Below are positions 6,917 to 15,026 of a DNA stretch of 24,718 bases, piece by piece (positions within the stretch are counted from its first letter, which is position 1; each line of letters opens with the position of its first letter). Below the pieces are notes generated by a model. That model saw only the letters and a program-made list of their open reading frames with translations. It was not told the origin of the DNA and made no database searches. Both the position numbers and the translations under genes were made by a program. Source of the DNA: JADKIH01 sp043747595 (lineage in GTDB: Bacteria; Bacteroidota; Bacteroidia; AKYH767-A; 2013-40CM-41-45); assembly GCA_043747595.1 (NCBI GenBank), contig JAYTOX010000146.1, positions 1 to 24,718 of the forward strand. Reading direction: 5' to 3'.

Positions 6917-7043
6917 GTTTTGAAATATTCGACTTGAAACATCCAAATGATGTTGTTCGCTTTTGAAATCCATCAACAATGGAAGAAAGTAGATCTATTG
7001 TAAATTTTCTTGTGCTAGTATAGAGCTCCAGTTTATCTGTTAT

Positions 7044-7094
7044 GCAACTGGATAAACGAAGGATCACAAATACTTCGAAGCTCCTGCGGAGCTT
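7044..7094. repeat. Diverged, inverted copy of the REP-like repeat
   Basis: This 51-bp block aligns without gaps to the reverse complement of 6141-6191, with 43 of 51 positions identical. It ends in the hairpin AAGCTCC-tgc-GGAGCTT (7078-7094), again a perfect 7-bp stem with a 3-nt loop. Relative to the left copies, the T:A pair at stem position 6 has become C:G on both arms and the only other hairpin change is in the loop. The second hairpin is not maintained in this copy. With the left array it forms outward-facing inverted ends around the RAYT gene. Confidence 0.88.
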
Positions 7095-7109
7095 TGGAAG
7101 CATGCAAAT

Positions 7110-7139
7110 AAAAAAAGGCACTCTATTCGAGCGCCTTTT
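7110..7139 (-). terminator. Rho-independent terminator of the korA-korB operon
   Basis: AAAAGGC (7113-7119) pairs with GCCTTTT (7133-7139). The stem extends through one A-C mismatch to CTC/GAG around a 5-nt loop. Read on the minus strand it ends in a run of seven T residues. It lies 46 bp beyond the korB stop and marks the boundary between the kor operon and the RAYT/REP region. Confidence 0.83.
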
Positions 7140-7185
7140 ATAAATAAATTATTTACTAGCAATAAATCGATTAATTATTAGAAAA

Positions 7186-8214
7186 TTAATTTACTGTCCA
7201 CGTTTCTTTTCCACTTAAAAGTGAATCTAAATTACCTTCGCCTTTTTTTGCTTTGCTCTCTACAATCTGTTGTGTTAATCTATCTTCATAACAATCGCGT
7301 TCTTCTGTATAGAAAACTCCGAAAGGACGAGGTAGATGTTTTTCATTTTTGGGATTATCGAAAAACCGGCTCAACATATTTGCTTTCACTCTGTCTTTCT
7401 CGTCGTGAATCCATAAATCATTTGCTGATTTACCTGTTTCATTCAAATCAACAACAATCGGTGTGAAACCATCAAGATGAATTCCCTTATCACTATTCTC
7501 CCCGAAAATCAATGGCTTTCCATCTTCCATAAAAAGCGTTTCATTTTTCTTCGTCGATTTTTCAGTGAACACTTCAAAAGCTCCATCGTTAAACACATTA
7601 CAATTTTGATAGATCTCAACAAACGAAGCACCCTTGTGTGCATTCGAACGACGAAGGATTGCTTGTAAATGTTTTGGATCTCTATCCATTGTTCTGGCAA
7701 CAAACGTTGCATCGGCTCCCATGCATAAAGCAATCGGATTGAACGGATGATCAATAGATCCCATCGGAGTTGATTTAGTAATCTTCCCCTCTTCTGATGT
7801 AGGTGAATACTGCCCTTTTGTTAAGCCGTAAATTTCATTATTAAACAATAATATATTCACATTAAAATTACGACGCAACATGTGAATGGTGTGATTTCCG
7901 CCAATCGACAAAGCATCGCCATCTCCTGTTACTATCCATATACTCAATTCTGGTCGCGATGCTTTTAGCCCGCTCGCAATTGCTGTTGCTCGTCCATGAA
8001 TAGAATGCATACCGTATGTTTCCATATAGTATGGAAAACGCGACGAACATCCGATTCCGGAAATGAATACTATATTTTCTCTTGCTATCCCCAGCTCAGG
8101 AATTACTGTTTGAGCTTGTTTAACGATGGAATAATCTCCACAACCCGGACACCATCTTATTTCCTGATCAGTTACAAGATCTTTATTTGTAAATTTTTCT
8201 AATGTAGAATCCAT
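7186..8214 (-). CDS. korB: 2-oxoacid:ferredoxin oxidoreductase, beta subunit (probably 2-oxoglutarate)
   Basis: This 342-residue thiamine-diphosphate subunit pairs with the alpha subunit to decarboxylate a 2-oxoacid oxidatively to acyl-CoA while reducing ferredoxin. It has the N-terminal WCPGCGDY (21-28), SGIGCSSRFPYY (52-63), and the ThDP/Mg motif TGDGDALSIGGNH (96-108) with NNEIYGLTKGQ (125-135). No separate 4Fe-4S ferredoxin domain is visible, as expected for the two-subunit KorAB type. The long C-terminal tail after residue 210 matches the Bacteroidota/KorB form. 2-oxoglutarate is the likeliest substrate by family, but pyruvate or branched-chain acids cannot be excluded. It lies 45 bp downstream of korA in the same operon and is followed by a terminator. 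Confidence 0.92.
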   Translation of the reverse strand: MDSTLEKFTNKDLVTDQEIRWCPGCGDYSIVKQAQTVIPELGIARENIVFISGIGCSSRFPYYMETYGMHSIHGRATAIASGLKASRPELSIWIVTGDGDALSIGGNHTIHMLRRNFNVNILLFNNEIYGLTKGQYSPTSEEGKITKSTPMGSIDHPFNPIALCMGADATFVARTMDRDPKHLQAILRRSNAHKGASFVEIYQNCNVFNDGAFEVFTEKSTKKNETLFMEDGKPLIFGENSDKGIHLDGFTPIVVDLNETGKSANDLWIHDEKDRVKANMLSRFFDNPKNEKHLPRPFGVFYTEERDCYEDRLTQQIVESKAKKGEGNLDSLLSGKETWTVN

Positions 8215-8259
8215 AGTTTTATTTATTAATCGCTCTTCAGCGAATGATACTACTTAATA

Positions 8260-10107
8260 TTATTTTTTAAATTTCTCTTCGATCTTTAGTAAGATCTCTT
8301 CTGCTGTAAATGGCATACCTTGAATTTTATTCAACCCCTCTGCAGGAATCAAAAATTTATCACGGATAATCTTAATCATTTGTCCGGTATTCATTTCAGG
8401 GATTAATACGTGTTCAAAAGCATATAATATTTCACCCAGATTTTTTGGGAATGGCTTCAAGTATCGAATCTGTGCATGAGAAACATCATAGCCTTTTTCA
8501 CGGGCTTGCAATACTGCGCTCTTGATGGCTCCAAATGTACTTCCCCATCCAAGCACCAATAATTTTCCTTTGTTATTTCCAACTTCTATATCTTGTAATG
8601 GAATATTGTCTGCAATCTTTTCAACTTTAGCATCACGCATCTTCACCATGAACTCGTGATTTTGTGCGTCGTAACTTATGTTACCTGTTTCGTGTTGCTT
8701 TTCTAATCCTCCTATACGATGCTCTAATCCTTTCACTCCCGGAATAGCCCAAGGACGAGAAAGATTTTCATCACGTTTGTATGGAAGGAATTTATCGTCA
8801 GAATTTTTTTCTTTAATAAAATCAACTTTTATTTCTTTCAAATCTTTGCTCTTTGGAAACATCCACGGTTCTGCACCGTTGGCAATATACCCATCTGTTA
8901 AAAGCATAACAGGCGACATAGAAAGCAATGCAATTCGACAAGCTTCATACACCATATTGAAACAATCGCTTGGAGTAGCTGCTGCTACAATCGGAATTGG
9001 AGCTTCTCCGTTCCTTCCGTAAAAGGCTTGCAATAAATCGCTCTGCTCTGTTTTCGTTGGCAAACCTGTTGATGGTCCACCACGCTGAACATTTATTATC
9101 ACCAATGGAAGCTCTAACATTAATGCTAGTCCCATCGCTTCTCCTTTAAGTGCTATTCCCGGACCCGATGAGGCTGTTACGCCTAATGATCCACCGAAAC
9201 TTGCTCCTATTGCAGAACAAATTGCTGCAATCTCATCTTCTGCTTGAAATGTTTTTACCCCGAAATTTTTTTGTTTTGAAAGTTCGTGTAGAATATCTGA
9301 TGCCGGCGTAATAGGATAGGTTCCATAAAATAATTGTAATCCTGATTTCTGAGCTGCCGCAATTAATCCTAACGCTACTGCCTGATTGCCCATAATATTT
9401 CGATAGGTGCCGGGAGCAATTTTAGCTGGGCCAATCGTATAACGTGTAGTGAACTCTTCTCTCGTATCGCCGAAATTAAAACCGGCTTTCAACACTTTCA
9501 CATTCGCATCCAAAATATCTGGCTTCTTACCAAATTTTTCGGTAAGGAATTTCATCGTGTGATCTAGTTCGCGATTATACATCCAATAAAGAAATCCAAG
9601 TACGAACATGTTTTTCGCACGGTCTATTTCTTTTACTCCTAATGTAGTTTCTGTTAAGGCCGCTCGCGTCATTTTAGTTACATCCATACGGATAACTTTA
9701 AAATGATCGAGTGAAGAATTTTCTAGCGGATTTTCACTCTCAGGAATATTTGCAAGACGTAAATTCTTTGGATCAAAACCGTCTGTATTAACGATCAATG
9801 TTCCACTCTTACGTAGAAATTTAACATTGGCTTTTAACGCCGCAGCATTCATAACTACAAGTACATCGCAGAAATCGCCGGGTGTATAAATTTCTACACT
9901 TCCAAAATGCAATTGATAACCGGAAACTCCGGCAAGCGTACCTTGAGGGGCTCGTATTTCTGCAGGGAAATCGGGAAAGGTACTTAAGTCGTTTCCAAAT
10001 AAGGCAGCTGTGTTGGTAAACTGAGTTCCGGTAAGCTGCATACCATCGCCTGAATCACCCGCAAACTTGATGATTACATTGTCCAACACCTCATTGTGAC
10101 GTTCCAT
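8260..10107 (-). CDS. korA: 2-oxoacid:ferredoxin oxidoreductase, fused gamma-alpha subunit
   Basis: In this 615-residue protein the gamma domain is fused in front of the alpha domain. Residues 1 to about 190 carry the gamma-type start IIKFAGDSGDGMQLTGTQ (12-29). The pyrimidine-binding alpha domain begins near residue 240 with NQAVALGLIAAAQKSGLQ and FYGTYPITPASDILHEL, followed by GVTASSGPGIALKGEAMGLA and NVQRGGPSTGLPTKTEQSDL. A C-terminal transketolase-C-like domain starts near residue 505 with KLLVLGWGSTFGAIKSAV. This gamma-alpha fusion with a separate beta subunit is the usual korAB layout. The start at 10107 gives the expected short lead into the gamma domain. Upstream, only a near-match to the -7 box (TACATTTA) is seen around 10137-10144. 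Confidence 0.93.
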   Translation of the reverse strand: MERHNEVLDNVIIKFAGDSGDGMQLTGTQFTNTAALFGNDLSTFPDFPAEIRAPQGTLAGVSGYQLHFGSVEIYTPGDFCDVLVVMNAAALKANVKFLRKSGTLIVNTDGFDPKNLRLANIPESENPLENSSLDHFKVIRMDVTKMTRAALTETTLGVKEIDRAKNMFVLGFLYWMYNRELDHTMKFLTEKFGKKPDILDANVKVLKAGFNFGDTREEFTTRYTIGPAKIAPGTYRNIMGNQAVALGLIAAAQKSGLQLFYGTYPITPASDILHELSKQKNFGVKTFQAEDEIAAICSAIGASFGGSLGVTASSGPGIALKGEAMGLALMLELPLVIINVQRGGPSTGLPTKTEQSDLLQAFYGRNGEAPIPIVAAATPSDCFNMVYEACRIALLSMSPVMLLTDGYIANGAEPWMFPKSKDLKEIKVDFIKEKNSDDKFLPYKRDENLSRPWAIPGVKGLEHRIGGLEKQHETGNISYDAQNHEFMVKMRDAKVEKIADNIPLQDIEVGNNKGKLLVLGWGSTFGAIKSAVLQAREKGYDVSHAQIRYLKPFPKNLGEILYAFEHVLIPEMNTGQMIKIIRDKFLIPAEGLNKIQGMPFTAEEILLKIEEKFKK

Positions 10108-10239
10108 AATTGAATGGGAATTTTAAGATTGTAGTGTAAATGTAGTTATTCATAATAAAACTGAATACACTCTTTACAGAATTTTTTTAATAAAAATAGC
10201 AGAACAACTTGCTCAAATCCTGTTTGCATTTGAAGCTCG

Positions 10240-10274
10240 AAAAAAAGGAGGCTAATGGCTAAATCCAGCCTCTC
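10240..10274 (-). terminator. Terminator of the hem operon, overlapping the hemB 3' end
   Basis: On the minus strand GAGGCT (10272-10267) and AGCCTC (10253-10248) form the stem around a 13-nt loop, followed by C and a run of seven T residues (10246-10240). The first arm and most of the loop lie in the last codons of hemB, whose stop codon is at 10259-10261. Confidence 0.78.
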
Positions 10275-11227
10275 TCAACTATATCGCGTGCGTGATAGGT
10301 AATGATGACGTCGGCCCCTGCTCTTACAAAAGCATGCATATTCTCCATAACTATCCGCTCTTCGTCAATAAATCCGGCCTTTGCAGCTGTTTTAACCATC
10401 GTATATTCGGCCGAAACATTGTAACATGCCAACGGAATACTTGTTGCCTCCCGTACCGATTTAATCACATCTAAATATGCCAATGCAGGTTTGACCATTA
10501 CCATATCGGCCCCTTCGGCTTCATCGAGCACAGCCTCACGAACGGCTTCTCTTCCATTTCGATAATCCATCTGATACGACTTGCGATCTCCCTTTCCCGG
10601 AGCGGAATCTGCCGCTTCTCTGAATGGGCCGTAGTAAGCCGATGCAAACTTTGTGGAATAAGACATTATTGGCGTACTCTCAAATCCATTCTCATCGAGT
10701 ACTTTTCTAATTGCTGCTACTCTTCCATCCATCATATCGCTTGGCGCAACCATATCGGCTCCTGCCTGAACATGCGTCAACGCCATTAATGCCAATACAT
10801 CGAGCGAGGAATCATTGTCTACATAATCATTTTTTATAAGTCCACAATGCCCGTGTGTTGTATAAGCACACAAGCAAATGTCGGTGATCACGAAAATTTT
10901 TTCTCCAAATTTCTTCTTCAATTCACGAACAGCTTCTGCAACTACTGTATGCGTATCATGCGCGGAATGTGCATCTTCAAATTTATCCTCACCTACTCCG
11001 AACAATAATATTTTATTGATTCCTACTGCCAACCCTTTCTCCACATCTATCAATAATGTATCGACCGAAAAACGATTTATACCCGGCATTGCATCAATTG
11101 GCGTTATTACATTTTTACCTTTTGTAATGAAATAGGGATAAATAAACATTTCTTTTGAAATGCGCGTCTCCGCTATCATTTCTCTTACAATCGAATTCTT
11201 TCTTAATCTTCGTGGACGAATGATCAT
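10259..11227 (-). CDS. hemB: Porphobilinogen synthase (delta-aminolevulinic acid dehydratase)
   Basis: This 322-residue enzyme condenses two 5-aminolevulinate molecules into porphobilinogen. It carries the catalytic zinc cysteines in DICLCAYTTHGHCG (Cys118, Cys120, Cys128), so it is of the zinc-dependent class. Both Schiff-base lysines are present: Lys193 in SYSTKFAS and Lys246 in MVKPALAY. Length and motif spacing match the bacterial family. I took the ATG at 11227 (MIIRPRRLRKN); the in-frame TTG two codons earlier is weaker. The start lies 12 bp after the hemC-hemD stop, so the two are surely co-transcribed. The last codons form part of the operon terminator. Confidence 0.96.
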   Translation of the reverse strand: MIIRPRRLRKNSIVREMIAETRISKEMFIYPYFITKGKNVITPIDAMPGINRFSVDTLLIDVEKGLAVGINKILLFGVGEDKFEDAHSAHDTHTVVAEAVRELKKKFGEKIFVITDICLCAYTTHGHCGLIKNDYVDNDSSLDVLALMALTHVQAGADMVAPSDMMDGRVAAIRKVLDENGFESTPIMSYSTKFASAYYGPFREAADSAPGKGDRKSYQMDYRNGREAVREAVLDEAEGADMVMVKPALAYLDVIKSVREATSIPLACYNVSAEYTMVKTAAKAGFIDEERIVMENMHAFVRAGADVIITYHARDIVERGWI

Positions 11228-11239
11228 AACCAATGAGAT

Positions 11240-12814
11240 TTATTTGTCTGATGAAATTGAAAACACAGCCCTTGCTAATCCTGCATCATCGAATGTGTCG
11301 GGCTGACCACAACCAATAAAATTATTCTGTCGCAGCGCATTTGCAGTAGCGTCTCCCATCGCCACAACCTTCTGATCTTTTCTGATCTTAAACCGTTCGA
11401 ACCATGCTTCTACATTTGAAGGTGAAGTAAACACTAAAATTTCGGCGTCGGGCATGTCGCCACTGTTTTTTCTAATAGTTTCATAAACTGGGAGGTCAAT
11501 TACTTGTTCGCCTTTTACAAACTGTTGCTGAATGGAACGCATGCTACCTTTAGCTTGCGGAAACAATACCTTAGAACTTCCCACTTTCGCAGCAAACTGC
11601 TTGCCCGTCATTTTAGTATTTACAGAGGCGCCAATAAAATCGGCACGCTTTCCGTAACGACGAATAGCCTCTGCTGTCGCCTTCCCTACTGCTCCATATT
11701 TATAGTTGCCTAATTCCGGTTTTTGTTCGAAAAAATATTTAACGGCTTGCTTACTCGAAAAAAAGATCCATTCACATGCCGGAATATTTGTAAATGGAAG
11801 TATGGTCGTTTCTATCAATGCTTTTCCTGAAAACGTAAATCCATTTGCTGTTAATACTGTTTTCAAATAATCATCACGACGATCATCGCGACTAATAAAC
11901 ACCGATGTAGGTTTTACTTTTGCTAGTTTTTCTATAACTCTTGCAGCTAAAACATGCGGCTCTATCGACTCTGAATACACTGACACCGGCATTTTATCCC
12001 ACGCTACAGCTTTACTAACTCTTATCGAATAAATTTCTGTTTCGTCGTTATACTCAGCATAAGCCCCAACAGGCATCTGACAACCTCCTTGAAAAAGGTT
12101 TAATACTTTTCTTTCTATGGCTATTGTTTCCTGAACCAATTTGTCGTTCAACACTTGCAACTGTTGAAAAAGTTCTGTGTCGGCAGACCGAATTTGTATT
12201 GCTAAAACTCCTTGTGCAGGTGCCGGAATAAATTCTTTTACATCCAATCGCTCTACATGAAATTCGCTAAGGTCAATTTCTAATCTCTCTACCCCTGCTG
12301 CGGCCAATAGAATAGCGTCGTACTGTCCTTCGCGCAATTTATTGATGCGCGTAGGCACATTACCTCTAAGATCATTTAAATCAACATCGGCTCGAAAGGC
12401 TTTTAGCTGCGACTTCCTTCTGGCAGACGATGTTCCTACGAGCGCATTAAATTTCAAGGAAAATTTCCGCTTGTGGTCGACCGATTCTTTTCTAATCAAG
12501 AGTAACTCTGAAGGATCTTCTCTTGGAGAAACAGCTGCAATAATTAAACCTTCGGGCGACTCTGTTGGTAAATCTTTGTGGGAATGAACAGCAATATCTG
12601 TTTCGCCTGTCAATAATGCTTCCTCAATTTCTTTGGTAAAAAAACCTTTGCCTTCAAGTTTATCCAAACTCAAATGTTGAACAATATCGCCTTGCGTCTT
12701 AATGATCTTAAGCTCACATTTTATTCCGGCCTTTTCTAATAATGACTTTACGTGATTGGCTTGCCACAATGCAAGATCGCTTCCTCTTGTGCCGATAATT
12801 AATGGTGAACGCAT
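11240..12814 (-). CDS. hemC-hemD: Fused hydroxymethylbilane synthase / uroporphyrinogen-III synthase (HemC-HemD)
   Basis: This 524-residue fusion carries two consecutive steps. The HemC part (about 1-300) polymerises four porphobilinogens and shows IIGTRGSDLALWQA (6-19), HSHKDLPT with Asp81, GTSSARRKSQL (127-137), DLRGNVPTR (148-156) and the dipyrromethane-anchoring Cys245 in GGCQMPVGA. The HemD part (about 303-520) cyclises hydroxymethylbilane to uroporphyrinogen III. It has the low-conservation two-lobe pattern of that family: VFISRDD near 305, FFSSKQAV, AVGKATAEA, VFTSPSNVEAWF and VAMGDATANAL. A continuous open frame crosses the junction, so this is a true fusion rather than overlapping genes. 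I chose ATG 12814 because MRSPLIIGTRG is the canonical HemC start; an upstream TTG would add seven residues. It lies 60 bp after hemA. Confidence 0.93.
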   Translation of the reverse strand: MRSPLIIGTRGSDLALWQANHVKSLLEKAGIKCELKIIKTQGDIVQHLSLDKLEGKGFFTKEIEEALLTGETDIAVHSHKDLPTESPEGLIIAAVSPREDPSELLLIRKESVDHKRKFSLKFNALVGTSSARRKSQLKAFRADVDLNDLRGNVPTRINKLREGQYDAILLAAAGVERLEIDLSEFHVERLDVKEFIPAPAQGVLAIQIRSADTELFQQLQVLNDKLVQETIAIERKVLNLFQGGCQMPVGAYAEYNDETEIYSIRVSKAVAWDKMPVSVYSESIEPHVLAARVIEKLAKVKPTSVFISRDDRRDDYLKTVLTANGFTFSGKALIETTILPFTNIPACEWIFFSSKQAVKYFFEQKPELGNYKYGAVGKATAEAIRRYGKRADFIGASVNTKMTGKQFAAKVGSSKVLFPQAKGSMRSIQQQFVKGEQVIDLPVYETIRKNSGDMPDAEILVFTSPSNVEAWFERFKIRKDQKVVAMGDATANALRQNNFIGCGQPDTFDDAGLARAVFSISSDK

Positions 12815-12874
12815 AATTGAATTTACTAAATGCAAATGAAACTTTAAATAAAAAACAGAACAGCTCTCGAAAAA

Positions 12875-14209
12875 TTAACTGTTCGACTCGAGAATAATTT
12901 CTTTTGCCATAACCATAGGAACAGAAATACATTTCTTTTCCATATAATCCATTACTCGTGAAAGCAGTTCACGCGACCGATCGTCCATACCTTTAATTTC
13001 CTCTGCAAAAACATCGCTCATTGCTTTTTCTTTGATCTCGCGAATTTTTTCAGGAACATTTTTCATTTTTAATTCTAATGTTCGTGTCTTAAACAACTGA
13101 CGGAAATTGATAATGTTTTCTTCGATCAATTGTTCTGCAGCAATATATTCGCTTTTTCGCTCTTCTAAATTGCTTGTTGCTATTTCTTTTAATTCACTTA
13201 TATCAATTAGGGTGGCTTTGTTTGCTATCAGTACATCATTATGAATATTTGAAGGTACTGAAAGATCTACAATTACTTTTTTACCGGTATCGCCGTTTAC
13301 TAACTTTTGGAACAATTCGGGCGAAATAATTTTATCGGGCGATGAAGTACAAGTTATCAATACATCAAAACCTCCTTTGTGAGTAGCCAATTGATCAAGA
13401 GTAAACGCTGTTGCTTTTACAGTTGCAGAACCAATAACCTTTACAAGCTTCTGAGCATTTTCGATACTTCTGTTGAAGATCGTAAAATTTGAAAAGCCTT
13501 GCTTAATTAAATATTTAGAAATATTTGTATTCGTTTCTCCTGCTCCAACTAATAATATTCGTACGTTTTTCTCGAGCTTCAACTCACGCAATTTTCGTTC
13601 TGCCAATGAAACAACCGATACAGGATTGTTAGCAATTTTTGTTTCGGTATAAATTTGTTTTGCTGTAGTGATGGTGCTTTTAACTACCAATCGTAAAACA
13701 TCACCTGTGAGTCCATCATTTTTACAAAGATCATACGCTTTACGTACTTGTGTAATAATCTCTCGTTCACCAATAACTAATGAATCTAAAGAAGATGCAA
13801 CATGATAAATGTGTCGCAATGCTTCCTCTCCTTCAAAAATATCGCCATGAGTAATCGCAAAATTAATTTCTTCTGAATCCCAATCTGTTCTAAAATTTTT
13901 GTAGAAATTCTTTAAGAAACTTTTATCCAACACATGATCTGTAGTAAAAAAGAACTCGATGCGATTGCATGTAGCTACATAAAAAATCTCATCTAAGTCG
14001 CACGAGAATCGAAGATACTCTAATCGTTCTTTTCGATTTTCTTCATGTAAAAAGAATCGATTCAACTCCTTAATTGGAGTATTCTTGTGTGTAAAGGCAA
14101 TGGTCTTTAACTGGAACAAATCGATATCGTTTTTATCTGCGTGCAAAGGTCGAATTGACGCTTTTTTAGATGTCATAGTACTGTCATGAAGGATTAACGC
14201 GATATTCAT
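12875..14209 (-). CDS. hemA: Glutamyl-tRNA reductase
   Basis: This enzyme of up to 444 residues uses NADPH to reduce glutamyl-tRNA(Glu) to glutamate-1-semialdehyde, the committed step of tetrapyrrole synthesis by the C5 route. Motifs are the catalytic Cys81 in VATCNRIE, SSLDSLVIGEREI (139-151), QVRKAYDLC and the nucleotide-binding LLVGAGETNTNISKYL (219-234). The family core usually begins at KTIAFTHKN (35-43), so the first 34 residues are an extension and the second ATG at 14176 is a possible true start. The gene heads a minus-strand hemA / hemC-hemD / hemB operon. A perfect 8-6-8 palindrome lies 33 bp upstream of the ATG and may be its operator. Confidence 0.93.
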   Translation of the reverse strand: MNIALILHDSTMTSKKASIRPLHADKNDIDLFQLKTIAFTHKNTPIKELNRFFLHEENRKERLEYLRFSCDLDEIFYVATCNRIEFFFTTDHVLDKSFLKNFYKNFRTDWDSEEINFAITHGDIFEGEEALRHIYHVASSLDSLVIGEREIITQVRKAYDLCKNDGLTGDVLRLVVKSTITTAKQIYTETKIANNPVSVVSLAERKLRELKLEKNVRILLVGAGETNTNISKYLIKQGFSNFTIFNRSIENAQKLVKVIGSATVKATAFTLDQLATHKGGFDVLITCTSSPDKIISPELFQKLVNGDTGKKVIVDLSVPSNIHNDVLIANKATLIDISELKEIATSNLEERKSEYIAAEQLIEENIINFRQLFKTRTLELKMKNVPEKIREIKEKAMSDVFAEEIKGMDDRSRELLSRVMDYMEKKCISVPMVMAKEIILESNS

Positions 14210-14242
14210 TCTTCAACAAATAAAATAGCATTTTTATACAAT

Positions 14243-14264
14243 CGATATGACCATTATCATATCG
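14243..14264. promoter_or_regulatory. Palindromic operator-like site between hemA and the divergent membrane-protein gene
   Basis: CGATATGA (14243-14250) and TCATATCG (14257-14264) are perfect inverted 8-mers separated by 6 bp. TATGA-N6-TCATA has the same geometry as CRP/FNR-family sites (TGTGA-N6-TCACA). It is 33 bp upstream of the hemA ATG, where a dimeric regulator could act. Which protein binds, if any, is not known from the sequence. Confidence 0.42.
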
Positions 14265-14478
14265 TTCAATGATTTATTCTGTGAAGGTGTGAATGAATAT
14301 TGAATTGAATCTGATTTTCTACTATTTATTATTCTACAGCTATTAATCTGACACTAAAATTACAAAACATAGAAGCTCTACCATGCCTTTACCTCTTTCT
14401 ACCGTGGAAAAAAATACAATTATTACATTCCTAAAAAAATGTAATTTGGTCACTCGAATATCAAAACGATATTCTTTC

Positions 14479-14931
14479 ATGACAACTAAAATTTCGTTTA
14501 TGGACGGCGCTCATGCACACCTCTTATTTAATCACTTCCCTGTAATTGGAAGCATTTTCTCTCTCTTAGTTCTCGGTAGCGGAATGATCTTAAAAAACGA
14601 TACTGTAAAAAAAACAGCACTAGCTCTCATAATCCTTACCGCTGCTTTAACAATACCTTCTTCTTTAACAGGAGATAGCGCAGAAGAAGCATTAGCCGCT
14701 ATCGGACAAAAGCCGGTTGAGTTAATCCACTTGCATGAAGAAATGGCTGACATTGCACTATGGACAACACTGGGTGTCGGATTGTTTGCAGCTCTTACGC
14801 TTTATAAATTTAAAAGTGAAAAAAGAAAAATTCTGATAGGTATTACCTTCATTTTATTACTTACAAACTCACTCTTTCTTGTGAGCGTTGGCAATGCCGG
14901 TGGACAAATAAGGCATTCAGAAATACGTTAA
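14479..14931 (+). CDS. Unassigned small membrane protein (His-containing, 4 TM)
   Basis: I do not recognise a named function. The 150-residue product has about four transmembrane stretches: HLLFNHFPVIGSIFSLLVLG near 14-33, ALALIILTAALTIPSSL near 44-60, ALWTTLGVGLFAALTLY near 93-109 and ILIGITFILLLTNSLFLVSV near 118-137. Conserved-looking elements are histidines in HAHLLFNHFP, LIHLHEEMAD between helices 2 and 3, and a GNAGGQIRHSE tail. The layout resembles DUF2231-type or cytochrome-b-like small membrane proteins, where such histidines could bind heme or metal, but this is inference. I chose the ATG at 14479 since the 32 residues from the earlier ATG at 14383 are polar and unremarkable. It is divergent from hemA and convergent with the cox operon. 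Confidence 0.65.
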   Translation: MTTKISFMDGAHAHLLFNHFPVIGSIFSLLVLGSGMILKNDTVKKTALALIILTAALTIPSSLTGDSAEEALAAIGQKPVELIHLHEEMADIALWTTLGVGLFAALTLYKFKSEKRKILIGITFILLLTNSLFLVSVGNAGGQIRHSEIR

Positions 14932-14971
14932 CTTCTTTTCAATTAGCCATTGAAAGTCGAAAAAAAACCAC

Positions 14972-15006
14972 AAAAAAAAGGAGAGTAGCCTAAACTACTC
15001 TCCTTT
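14972..15006 (-). terminator. Strong terminator at the end of the act-cox operon
   Basis: AAAGGAGAGTAG (14977-14988) pairs perfectly with CTACTCTCCTTT (14995-15006), a 12-bp stem with a 6-nt loop. On the minus strand the T-tract is eight residues long. It lies 20 bp beyond the coxA stop. It may also stop plus-strand transcripts from the membrane-protein gene, though less strongly, as only TTT follows on that strand. Confidence 0.93.
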
Positions 15007-15026
15007 AAAAATATCAATTTATATCC

